A stretch of DNA of 15,182 bases, from the NCBI GenBank assembly GCA_947447315.1, contig CANFJD010000034.1:1-15182 (forward strand), in the 5' to 3' direction. This stretch comes from Fimbriimonadaceae bacterium. GTDB taxonomy: Bacteria > Armatimonadota > Fimbriimonadia > Fimbriimonadales > Fimbriimonadaceae. Each line of letters begins with the position of its first letter. Positions within the stretch are counted from its first letter, which is position 1. The notes below the pieces were generated by a model, which saw only the letters and a list, made by a program, of their open reading frames with translations, had not been told where the DNA came from and made no database searches. The translations under genes and the position numbers were made by a program. This document shows positions 1-6,130 of the stretch, piece by piece.

Positions 1-585
1 CATGCAATCCCCTACGATCAGGGGGAGTTCGAATCGCAAAGTTCTTTGGACCTCATTCGGGCCCTTGGCGTGAGCGCCGATGGTAAAGTGCCGACGTTCT
101 CCGTCACCGATCATCAACGTCAACGGGGGGCGGAATTAGTGGGCAATGCCATGGTTGGTTTGCAGCCCGGAGCAAGATTTGGGGCCAAGCAGATTCCCAT
201 TCCCACCTGTGTCGAACTAAGTAAACGATTGACCGCCGCAGGCTATAAGCTGTGCCTTCTGGGCGGCAAGGATGAGTCGCAATATGCCGAGCCAATTATT
301 GAGGCGACCAATGGAGATGCCGTGGACCTTATTGGGAAAACTAGCATTTCTGAGACACTTGGCGTGCTCGCAAATCTGAATCTCATGATCGGCGGCGATA
401 CGGGACTGATGCATATGGCCGCCGCGGTCGATTGTCCCTCGCTTACAATTTTTGGCCCTACCCCCATCGAAAAGTGGGGGCACAATTATGGAAAGCATGT
501 TGCTATTCAATCGCCAGGGGACAACATGGACAATATTCGAGCTGAGGTGATCCTCGAGTTAGCTCTACGGCAGCTAAGTGGCTAA
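1..585 (+). CDS. Glycosyltransferase family 9 (LPS heptosyltransferase-like), 5'-truncated by the window edge
   Basis: The frame is open from base 1, so this is the C-terminal 194 residues of a longer protein; a TTG at 46 is only an internal codon. GT9 enzymes such as ADP-heptose:LPS heptosyltransferases transfer sugars from nucleotide donors onto lipopolysaccharide core at the inner face of the cytoplasmic membrane. Visible are the PGARFGAKQIP segment that opens the second Rossmann domain, a GYKLCLLGG strand, and the diagnostic donor-site motif GGDTGLMHMAAA (DTGLMH at 397-414), followed by IFGPTPIEKWG. These match the GT9 consensus (DTGxMHxAAA, FGPT). The exact donor and acceptor cannot be read from the sequence. 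The next gene starts 2 nt after the stop, so the two are probably co-transcribed. The missing N-terminal acceptor domain should lie just upstream of the window. Confidence 0.9.
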   Translation, partial: HAIPYDQGEFESQSSLDLIRALGVSADGKVPTFSVTDHQRQRGAELVGNAMVGLQPGARFGAKQIPIPTCVELSKRLTAAGYKLCLLGGKDESQYAEPIIEATNGDAVDLIGKTSISETLGVLANLNLMIGGDTGLMHMAAAVDCPSLTIFGPTPIEKWGHNYGKHVAIQSPGDNMDNIRAEVILELALRQLSG

Positions 586-587
586 AA

Positions 588-2279
588 ATGAGGATTTGGT
601 GGACAGTCGCCCTTTGGATCACTGTCCTAGCCGTTGCCCGGGCGGCCTCGGTCATCGTATTTATCAATCCGGCAAACGCGGGACCGCGCATCCCACTCGA
701 AATTGACGATCAGCCCAATTGGGTTCAATGGGCTACTCCTGCCGCCGGTGATGGGCTAAACCGCCTCCTTTCGATCCCTTCCGGGATCGACTGGGAAGGT
801 GCGGAGCGAAACTTTGCATTCCGACCGACCCTCCCGCATTATTGGCGATCACGCGGGCTCGCCGATCTTCAACGGCGAGGTTATGCCGTGGCACTGTCCA
901 AACGTTTGGGTGAAAAACGCATTATCGCTCTTGAAGATGCAAACGGAGCCGTATCGACCCTCGCGCTGACGGTCGCGGCCGATCCAAGGTTCTCCACCGT
1001 CGAGTCGATCGGTAGCACTCAATCGCTCCTGACGGAAGGCATCTACGTTACGGAAGCTAAAAACTGGGATGATGTGGAACGGATCGCTCGTCGAGGGGCA
1101 AATCGGTTGTTGGTGGTTGAATATCCACCATTGATGCCAGGGCATTTTTCGCACCTTTGGCTGCGAGGGCCCGGATGGGAAAATTTGGCGGTGGCCGCCC
1201 CGACAAAAGGTGCGGACGGTTATCTAGCGGCTACGGATCTCCTACCGCTTCTGATGGCTGAACCCGTTCGCACTACTGTGGTTGAGCCCTGGAAAACCCC
1301 TCGCCGTTGGATAGCTTTTGCCTATGGACCCGCCCGCGTCGCCGTTGGTGTTGGCTTCGTTATCATGTTAATTGGGCTCGCTGCCGCGACCTGGTCCGTC
1401 GTCGAGGAACGTAGAGTTTTCTGGCGACAGGAACTTGCCGCGATCTCACTGCTGGTTCCTGCCGCCCTACTCCAATGTGGGTGGGCGTGTCGTTGGTTAG
1501 GCCGAGATTTGGTAAGTGGATGGCTGATTCTATCTCTGCTCATATTGGTCTTGCTAACCCACGGCGTTCGCCGACTATTCGGGAATAACACCTTGCTTGC
1601 CACCTATGCCGTTGGTTTTGTTGCCTCAATAACGGGTGAGGTGATTTACGGCCCCGTGTCGCCGGTATTCACAACTGGTGGCGGCGTCAGCCTTGGCATT
1701 GCAATCGGTTACCTCGGCGGTCTGGCCGGCAGTATTCCCCGTGAAAGTGCGACCGGCCCTTGGTTGGTGCGATTAGCCGCGATGGCATTTATTCTCCTAC
1801 CGATTTCGGACCCGTTCTGTCTGGCGGGAGTCGCGCCATCGGTGCTGATCGGCTTGGTCTTCACGGCAATTGCTTGCGGAGAGCGGTGGATACCGCCAAT
1901 CGTCCTTTGGATCTTGGCAATAGGGATGCCATTCGTAAAGGGCATTGGTCACGGTTACGTTTTCTCTCGGCACGAACTTTATGCGAATTACTGGGACCCC
2001 CAAGCTCTCAATTTAGCGTCGGTAATTGGTCGCGTCTCTAGTCCAGAATGGATAATTGCTGGGTTCGCGGTCATTGCGGTAGCCCTGGTCGGTTTCCGTT
2101 TCCTCCGGCATCAGCTTCGCCGACTCCACCAGATCGACCCGCGTGTCGGTGGATTGATTGCGTTGGCTGGAGTATTAGCCATTACTGGGATTGCCATGCC
2201 AACCTTCCTTCCCGTCGTTCCATTCTTGGTTCTATTGGGAATGACTACGACATTGGTTGACGTTACGATCCGTGTCTAG
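588..2279 (+). CDS. Polytopic membrane protein with extracytoplasmic N-terminal domain, unknown function
   Basis: I do not recognise a named family. The 563-residue product starts with a hydrophobic segment (about residues 3-20, signal peptide or anchor), then about 220 mostly soluble residues (24-240). About ten to eleven hydrophobic segments follow, at roughly 248-270, 282-301, 307-325, 336-355, 366-383, 392-410, 415-430, 434-450, 487-505, 520-537 and 540-558. The stretch GPGWENL...GYLAATDLLPLLM (about 194-223) faintly resembles the end of alkaline-phosphatase-like domains found in some bacterial membrane proteins, where a 'G.v..tDl.PTll' pattern occurs. No metal-binding residues are evident, so this is only a hint. 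The ATG at 588 lies 2 nt after the GT9 stop with no clear Shine-Dalgarno, suggesting translational coupling and a possible envelope role. Confidence 0.75.
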   Translation: MRIWWTVALWITVLAVARAASVIVFINPANAGPRIPLEIDDQPNWVQWATPAAGDGLNRLLSIPSGIDWEGAERNFAFRPTLPHYWRSRGLADLQRRGYAVALSKRLGEKRIIALEDANGAVSTLALTVAADPRFSTVESIGSTQSLLTEGIYVTEAKNWDDVERIARRGANRLLVVEYPPLMPGHFSHLWLRGPGWENLAVAAPTKGADGYLAATDLLPLLMAEPVRTTVVEPWKTPRRWIAFAYGPARVAVGVGFVIMLIGLAAATWSVVEERRVFWRQELAAISLLVPAALLQCGWACRWLGRDLVSGWLILSLLILVLLTHGVRRLFGNNTLLATYAVGFVASITGEVIYGPVSPVFTTGGGVSLGIAIGYLGGLAGSIPRESATGPWLVRLAAMAFILLPISDPFCLAGVAPSVLIGLVFTAIACGERWIPPIVLWILAIGMPFVKGIGHGYVFSRHELYANYWDPQALNLASVIGRVSSPEWIIAGFAVIAVALVGFRFLRHQLRRLHQIDPRVGGLIALAGVLAITGIAMPTFLPVVPFLVLLGMTTTLVDVTIRV

Positions 2280-2292
2280 AAGGGCAACTGTG

Positions 2293-2304
2293 TAGAATAG
2301 GCCC
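2293..2304 (+). promoter_or_regulatory. Candidate -10 element TAGAAT placed for a leaderless transcript of the amidase gene
   Basis: TAGAAT lies at 2293-2298 and is followed by six bases (2299-2304) and then the GTG start at 2305. A transcription start normally falls about seven bases after the -10 hexamer, which puts +1 on the start codon. No Shine-Dalgarno sequence precedes the GTG and no convincing -35 lies 16-18 bases upstream. The same TAGAAT-N6-start layout recurs at 13316 and 15065. Confidence 0.6.
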
Positions 2305-2922
2305 GTGCTGATTGCCGGTTTTGCCCTCTTCGCGCAAGTAATGGGATCCCAGATCCCGGACCCGCGCGATCCGATGCCCAGCCCATGGCACGAGCCTGGC
2401 TACAACAAATTTTGGTGGATTCAGTCGCCAAATTTTGGCCCTCGCCCTGCCAATGCGGTGGTTGATACCATCGTTATTCACAGCACGGTCATTCCGACTC
2501 TGGAAACGACGACCAGCGCATTTCAACGCGAATCCAGCCAAGTCTCTGCCCACTACTCCATCGGCAAAGACGGAAGCTTTATCCTCAACGTCAGCACGTT
2601 CGACCGCGCCTGGCACGCAGGTAAAAGCGTTGACGCGCTGGGAAGGCAAAACGTAAACGACTTTTCTATCGGTATCGAATTGGTAAATCTCAACGACGGC
2701 AAAGATCCCTATCCCGACGCCCAAATCCAGGTGCTTCACAACATCATCCAGGGTCTTCGTCGTCGTTTTCCAATCCGTCAGATTGTGAGCCACGAATTCA
2801 TCGCCGTCCCACGGGGACGAAAGAGCGATCCCATCGGATTCCCGTGGGCCAAACTGGCCGACATTGGTCTGCCGATGTATTACGGCGAAAACCCGGCGCA
2901 ACCTAAGTCGACTTCCGGTTAG
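2305..2922 (+). CDS. N-acetylmuramoyl-L-alanine amidase, AmpD/Amidase_2 family
   Basis: This 205-residue zinc amidase should cleave the bond between N-acetylmuramic acid and the L-alanine of the peptide stem in peptidoglycan turnover. Residues of the AmpD fold are visible: first zinc ligand H59 in TIVIHST, S81-AHYSIGKDG, W103-H104-A, E125 in GIELVN, second ligand H163 in IVSHEF, and a K173-S-D175 pair matching the Lys/Asp of AmpD. A short hydrophobic start (residues 1-13) could be a weak signal peptide or anchor, so the location is uncertain. The GTG start at 2305 is chosen because it sits exactly six bases after a TAGAAT element. It follows the membrane protein gene by 25 nt but probably has its own promoter. 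The downstream neighbour is convergent. Confidence 0.88.
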   Translation: MLIAGFALFAQVMGSQIPDPRDPMPSPWHEPGYNKFWWIQSPNFGPRPANAVVDTIVIHSTVIPTLETTTSAFQRESSQVSAHYSIGKDGSFILNVSTFDRAWHAGKSVDALGRQNVNDFSIGIELVNLNDGKDPYPDAQIQVLHNIIQGLRRRFPIRQIVSHEFIAVPRGRKSDPIGFPWAKLADIGLPMYYGENPAQPKSTSG

Positions 2923-2928
2923 AAAAGG

Positions 2929-2951
2929 GAAGCCTCGTAATCCGAGGCTTC
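2929..2951 (-). terminator. Hairpin terminator between convergent genes
   Basis: GAAGCCTCG (2929-2937) and CGAGGCTTC (2943-2951) form a perfect 9-bp stem around a 5-base loop. Reading leftwards on the minus strand the stem is followed by CCCTTTTCT, a modest T-tract, so it best serves the PLP-enzyme gene ending at 2965. On the plus strand the downstream T-tract is poor, though the stem begins only 7 nt after the amidase stop and could also end that transcript. Confidence 0.75.
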
Positions 2952-2964
2952 GTGCATCAATTTC

Positions 2965-4143
2965 TTATGCCGACAGCGTAGCAAATCCCCGTTCGAGGTC
3001 TGCGATCAGCGTTTCGGGAGCTTCCAAGCCGCAGTAAAGACGAATCGCCCAGCGAGCCGTCTCGTAGTCAGCTGGTTTTGCGTGGATGGGTACCACCAAA
3101 CTCTCATGCCCACCCCAACTGATGCCTCTCTGGAAGATCTGTAACGCATCGCAGAACTTGGTAATAATCGCCCGACTATCGGTTTTGAGCTCAAAAGAGA
3201 ACAGGCCCGTACTACCCTTGAACATCTTTAGGTACAAGTCGCGCTGAGCAAAGGATTCCAGCGAAAGGTGGTGCACCACGGAAACTTCTGGACGTGCTTC
3301 CACCCAAGCTGCGACTGTATTTGCCGTCGCTTCGTGACGCGTCAGTCGCAGCGGCATCGTTCGCAGACCTCGGTTGAGCAACCAGGCCGACATGGGGTGC
3401 AGAGCATTTCCGAACAGGCCCACTTCAAACCGCATCATCTGCTCCATCCGCTCTTCACTGGTGCAGATCGCCCCGGCCGTAATGTCGCTGTGTCCCCCCA
3501 TGTATTTGGTGGCGCTGTGACAGACAATGTCAACTCCCAGATCAATTGGCCGTAGATAAAGCGGCGTGGAGTAAGTATTATCGATAATTGTGCTGATGCC
3601 GCGACTTCGAGCGAATTCGGTAATAGCCGGAATATCCTGCAGCCGGAAAAGTGCGCTGGTCGGAGATTCCAAATAGATCAGACTGGTTTCGGGCCGCGTC
3701 ACTGCGATGATCTCATCCACGCTGCCCCCGTGTACGTAGGTGTGGGATACGCCGAACCGTGATAAATATTGCTCGATTAGCTTACGAACCGGGCCGTACG
3801 TGGTATCCGGCAAAACAACGTGGCTACCTGCTTTAACGGTGCTAAATACCGCATTGCTAATGGCCGCCATGCCCGAACCAACGACCTTACACTGGTCCGA
3901 TCCTTCCAACGCCGCGATCTTTTGCTCGACCACGTCCATCGTCGGGTTAGAAAGCCGACTGTAATGTTCCGGCTTTGCGAGCGGACTGCCTTCCAGGGCT
4001 CCCAGTAACCCCTCGGTGTTAGGGAATACGAAAAGGGAATTCTGGTAAATCGGCGGAATGACCGCGCCATTCGGGTGGTCATCTTCACCCAAGTGAGCAA
4101 GGATGTCGAGCGGATCCGTCCCTGGATCCCATGCGTATGCCAT
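2965..4143 (-). CDS. Cystathionine beta-lyase-like PLP enzyme (Cys/Met metabolism family)
   Basis: This trans-sulfuration family enzyme is fold-type I and PLP-dependent. Numbered from ATG 4143 (392 aa), it shows Y-S-R-L-S-N-P-T near 61-68, SGM near 90-92, the PLP-binding D188-N-T-Y-S-T-P, and the Schiff-base lysine K213 in S-A-T-K-Y-M-G-G-H-S-D. The C-terminal ISWGGHESLV resembles the SWGGxESL pattern of cystathionine beta-lyases (MetC) more than the usual SLGG of gamma-synthases and gamma-lyases. I therefore favour conversion of cystathionine to homocysteine, but substrate cannot be fixed from sequence. I use ATG 4143 because the protein then begins MAYAWDPGTDP, a length typical of the family. 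ATG 4179 would add 12 residues and overlap the divergent receiver-gene promoter. No clear Shine-Dalgarno precedes 4143. It probably forms a single-gene unit ending in the hairpin at 2929-2951. Confidence 0.88.
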   Translation of the reverse strand: MAYAWDPGTDPLDILAHLGEDDHPNGAVIPPIYQNSLFVFPNTEGLLGALEGSPLAKPEHYSRLSNPTMDVVEQKIAALEGSDQCKVVGSGMAAISNAVFSTVKAGSHVVLPDTTYGPVRKLIEQYLSRFGVSHTYVHGGSVDEIIAVTRPETSLIYLESPTSALFRLQDIPAITEFARSRGISTIIDNTYSTPLYLRPIDLGVDIVCHSATKYMGGHSDITAGAICTSEERMEQMMRFEVGLFGNALHPMSAWLLNRGLRTMPLRLTRHEATANTVAAWVEARPEVSVVHHLSLESFAQRDLYLKMFKGSTGLFSFELKTDSRAIITKFCDALQIFQRGISWGGHESLVVPIHAKPADYETARWAIRLYCGLEAPETLIADLERGFATLSA

Positions 4144-4185
4144 GCGTATATTGTGACGCGATGCACGCCATGAGAGCATGCCCCC

Positions 4186-4214
4186 TTGTCGGAAACGTCA
4201 GCATCGGGTAGGAT
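4186..4214 (+). promoter_or_regulatory. Candidate sigma70-type promoter for the receiver protein gene
   Basis: TTGTCG (4186-4191) and TAGGAT (4209-4214) are separated by 17 bases, the ideal spacing for a housekeeping promoter. The predicted start is about 4221, giving a leader of about 27 nt with a good Shine-Dalgarno. It is transcribed away from the PLP-enzyme gene. The -10 also falls inside a small inverted repeat (GCATC at 4201-4205, GATGC at 4212-4216). Confidence 0.6.
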
Positions 4215-4222
4215 GCTTCCGG

Positions 4223-4237
4223 TCCCTTCGGGGGAGG
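4223..4237 (+). promoter_or_regulatory. Shine-Dalgarno GGGGGAGG overlapping a possible C(UUCG)G hairpin
   Basis: GGGGGAGG (4230-4237) ends 10 nt before ATG 4248. Immediately upstream TCCC (4223-4226) can pair with GGGG (4231-4234) around a UUCG tetraloop (4227-4230), a very stable loop closed by C-G. The short stem (three G-C pairs plus one G-U) would bury part of the ribosome binding site and could dampen translation. This is structure read by eye, not folded computationally. Confidence 0.4.
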
Positions 4238-4247
4238 CATACAACAC

Positions 4248-4649
4248 ATGGCGTTGAAGGTTTTGGTTTGTGATGACGAGCGGCATATCGTCCGGTTGAT
4301 TCAGGTGAACCTGGAGCGCCAAGGATATACCGTGGTGACGGCCTTTGATGGTAAGGAGGGACTCGAAAAAGTCCGCTCTGAAAAGCCGAATTTGGTAGTT
4401 CTCGACGTAATGATGCCGTACATGGACGGCTTCGAAGTTTTGAAGAACATTCGGCGGGACTCCGAGACGGAAAATCTACCCGTCATCATGCTCACCGCAA
4501 AGGCGCAGGATAAGGACGTTTTTGAAGGCTATCACTACGGCGCGGACATGTACCTCACCAAGCCGTTCAACCCGATGGAACTGGTGACGTTCGTTAAGCG
4601 AATCGCCGCCGGATCCGACGATTCCGGACCTAAGCGATACGAAATCTGA
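4248..4649 (+). CDS. Stand-alone CheY-like response regulator receiver
   Basis: The 133-residue protein is a single receiver domain with no attached output domain. The acidic pocket is D9-D10, the phospho-acceptor is D53 in LVVLDVMMP, the switch threonine is T83 in IMLTAKA, and the invariant lysine is K105 in LTKPF. Such proteins accept phosphate from a histidine kinase and act through protein contacts; the partner kinase and target are not in this window. The last ten residues are a polar tail. The ATG is supported by GGGGGAGG upstream. It converges with ispH with only 6 nt between the two stops. Confidence 0.92.
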   Translation: MALKVLVCDDERHIVRLIQVNLERQGYTVVTAFDGKEGLEKVRSEKPNLVVLDVMMPYMDGFEVLKNIRRDSETENLPVIMLTAKAQDKDVFEGYHYGADMYLTKPFNPMELVTFVKRIAAGSDDSGPKRYEI

Positions 4650-4655
4650 TCTAAT

Positions 4656-5624
4656 TTACTTAGCCATTGCGAGATTGATCAAATCTCGCGACGGCCGGAA
4701 AGTGACGTCCTCGCGGATGGTTTCAAAGACCTCCACGGGGACATTTTCTTGTCCAAACAGTAGCGACCCGACAATCGCTTCCACCGACTCTTCCGGTGTC
4801 GAAGCCCCGCTCGAAATGCCGATTACCGGAAACTCGTTTCTCCACGCATCCTGAATCTCCTCCGGGGAAAGCAACAGGAAACTGGGTTTGCCCATCAATT
4901 CGGCGACCTCACGCAACCGGTTGGAGTTGCTGCTGGTTGTCGAACCCACTACCAACACCAAATCGCAAAGCAATACCATCTCGCGGATAGCTTGCTGTCG
5001 GTTGGTGGTGGCGTAGCAAATATCACCTTTCGGCGGATGAGAAATCTGCGGAAATCGCCGCTCAAGGACGGCCATGGTAGCCATGACTTCATCAACGCTC
5101 AAGGTTGTTTGGCTCAGTACGGCTAGTTTTTCGGTGACCGGCACCTGAACCGCCTCGGCATCTTCGGGATTTTCCACCAGAATCATGCGGTCGGGAACCT
5201 CACCCATCACTCCTTCTGCCTCGACGTGTCCTGCGTGACCGATATACAAAATGTCGTATCCCTTCGCCGCGTAGTGCTTGGCCTCGTTGTGCACCTTGGT
5301 TACCAAAGGGCAGGTCGCATCGATGATCTGTAATTTGCGGTTCGCGGCTTCTCGCCGGACTGCGGGCGACACGCCGTGTGCGCTGTAGACCACCACGTTG
5401 CCTTCGGGAATATCGGAAATCTCTTCGACAAACACCACGCCCTGCGATTCAAAATTTCGCACGACGTGCTCGTTGTGAACGATGGCATGTCGTACGTAAA
5501 CTGGGGCTCCGTGAATCTTCAGCGCCAGCGAGACCACTTCGATGGCGTAGGACACTCCCGCACAAAATCCTCTCGGGGCCGCCAGCAGTATCCGTTCCAT
5601 TCCCAAGATGGTACCGGGAGTCAT
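4656..5624 (-). CDS. ispH: 4-hydroxy-3-methylbut-2-enyl diphosphate reductase (IspH/LytB)
   Basis: IspH is the last enzyme of the MEP isoprenoid pathway. It reduces HMBPP to IPP and DMAPP using a [4Fe-4S] cluster in the cytoplasm. In the 322-residue frame the three cluster cysteines are C21 (PRGFCAGV), C105 (DATCPLVTKVH) and C203 (GDICYATTNRQ). Substrate and proton-relay residues are also present: H50, H83 (SAHGVSP), H133 and E135 (GHAGHVEAEG), T173-T174 (SQTTLS) and the S232-N233-S234 group. ATG 5624 is kept as the outer start. ATG 5600 gives MERILLAAPRGFC and matches where IspH proteins usually begin, so it is an equally good or better choice. It lies 27 nt downstream of folB on the same strand and is probably co-transcribed with it. 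Confidence 0.95.
   Translation of the reverse strand: MTPGTILGMERILLAAPRGFCAGVSYAIEVVSLALKIHGAPVYVRHAIVHNEHVVRNFESQGVVFVEEISDIPEGNVVVYSAHGVSPAVRREAANRKLQIIDATCPLVTKVHNEAKHYAAKGYDILYIGHAGHVEAEGVMGEVPDRMILVENPEDAEAVQVPVTEKLAVLSQTTLSVDEVMATMAVLERRFPQISHPPKGDICYATTNRQQAIREMVLLCDLVLVVGSTTSSNSNRLREVAELMGKPSFLLLSPEEIQDAWRNEFPVIGISSGASTPEESVEAIVGSLLFGQENVPVEVFETIREDVTFRPSRDLINLAMAK
4669..4689. other. Inverted repeat inside the 3' end of ispH
   Basis: GCGAGATT (4669-4676) and AATCTCGC (4682-4689) form a perfect 8-bp stem with a 5-base loop, overlapping codons near the end of ispH. The convergent receiver gene stops 20 bases to the left. Neither side carries a T-tract, so it is not a standard intrinsic terminator. 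It may nevertheless separate the two converging transcripts, because no other hairpin was found in the 6-nt gap. Confidence 0.4.
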
Positions 5625-5651
5625 CTCTCGCCATCAGGAAAGTCCTCGTGT

Positions 5652-6014
5652 TTAGCCTTTCCGGCTAATACTTAACGTGACTCCGACGGACTCTAAGATG
5701 AACGGCATCGGCGGCGCAATCTTTGAAACCGAAATTTCTACCGCCGAGAGGGAAGCGAATACTCGCAACATTTCGTCCGCCATTTCTCTTGCCAATCGCT
5801 CCAATGTTCGGAACTGAGTTCCTGTGCCCAACTCAACGATCACCTTGGCGGCGGCCGCGTAGTCGATTGTTTCTGAGATTTGATCCGAGGTTTCTGCCTT
5901 GCACTCACCCTGTTCTAGCCTTGCCGACACCCGGTATCGGTGGCCTACCTCTTGCTCTGCGTCAGGCACGCCGTGGTAGCCGTAAAATTCGAGATGAGTG
6001 AAAACAATGGTCAT
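5652..6014 (-). CDS. folB: Dihydroneopterin aldolase
   Basis: FolB converts 7,8-dihydroneopterin to 6-hydroxymethyl-7,8-dihydropterin plus glycolaldehyde in folate biosynthesis. The 120-residue length is normal for the family. Characteristic features are GYHGV (12-16), the conserved E22 in AEQEVGHRY, E48-TIDYAAA, T70-LERLA with the pterin-contacting E72, and the catalytic lysine K98 in SVSKIAPPMP. The usual K-P after this lysine is K-I-A-P here, a small deviation. No Shine-Dalgarno precedes the ATG at 6014. The gene is divergent from the nusA transcription unit, and its promoter probably shares the 6015-6045 interval. ispH follows on the same strand. Confidence 0.92.
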   Translation of the reverse strand: MTIVFTHLEFYGYHGVPDAEQEVGHRYRVSARLEQGECKAETSDQISETIDYAAAAKVIVELGTGTQFRTLERLAREMADEMLRVFASLSAVEISVSKIAPPMPFILESVGVTLSISRKG

Positions 6015-6034
6015 GGGATTTGGCCTATTGCCGG

Positions 6035-6040
6035 TATAAT
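6035..6040 (+). promoter_or_regulatory. Consensus -10 TATAAT upstream of the nusA leader
   Basis: A perfect TATAAT lies at 6035-6040, predicting a start near 6047 and an 84-nt leader to nusA. No good -35 is seen 16-18 bases upstream. The position between divergent folB and nusA makes it the natural promoter for the nusA-ylxR-infB block. Confidence 0.6.
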
Positions 6041-6070
6041 TACCCTAACAATTTGGGAGCGACCGACGAG

Positions 6071-6096
6071 GGGTGGCTTATAGGCCACCCTTTTTT
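6071..6096 (+). terminator. Intrinsic terminator within the nusA leader (putative attenuator)
   Basis: GGGTGGC (6071-6077) and GCCACCC (6084-6090) form a perfect 7-bp GC-rich stem with loop TTATAG, followed directly by TTTTTT (6091-6096). The T-tract is only on the plus strand. Both upstream neighbours (folB, ispH) run leftwards, so the only obvious incoming transcript is the one starting at the 6035 promoter. The hairpin therefore sits between the nusA promoter and the nusA ribosome binding site (GGAGG, 6115-6119). It would yield a roughly 50-nt terminated RNA unless read through. Confidence 0.8.
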
Positions 6097-6130
6097 GTTC
6101 TAACCCAAACTAACGGAGGCGAAACAGACG

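Noticed and set aside
2257..2262. TTGACG as a -35 for the amidase promoter
   Set aside because: The distance to TAGAAT at 2293 is 30 bases, far outside the 16-18 base range.
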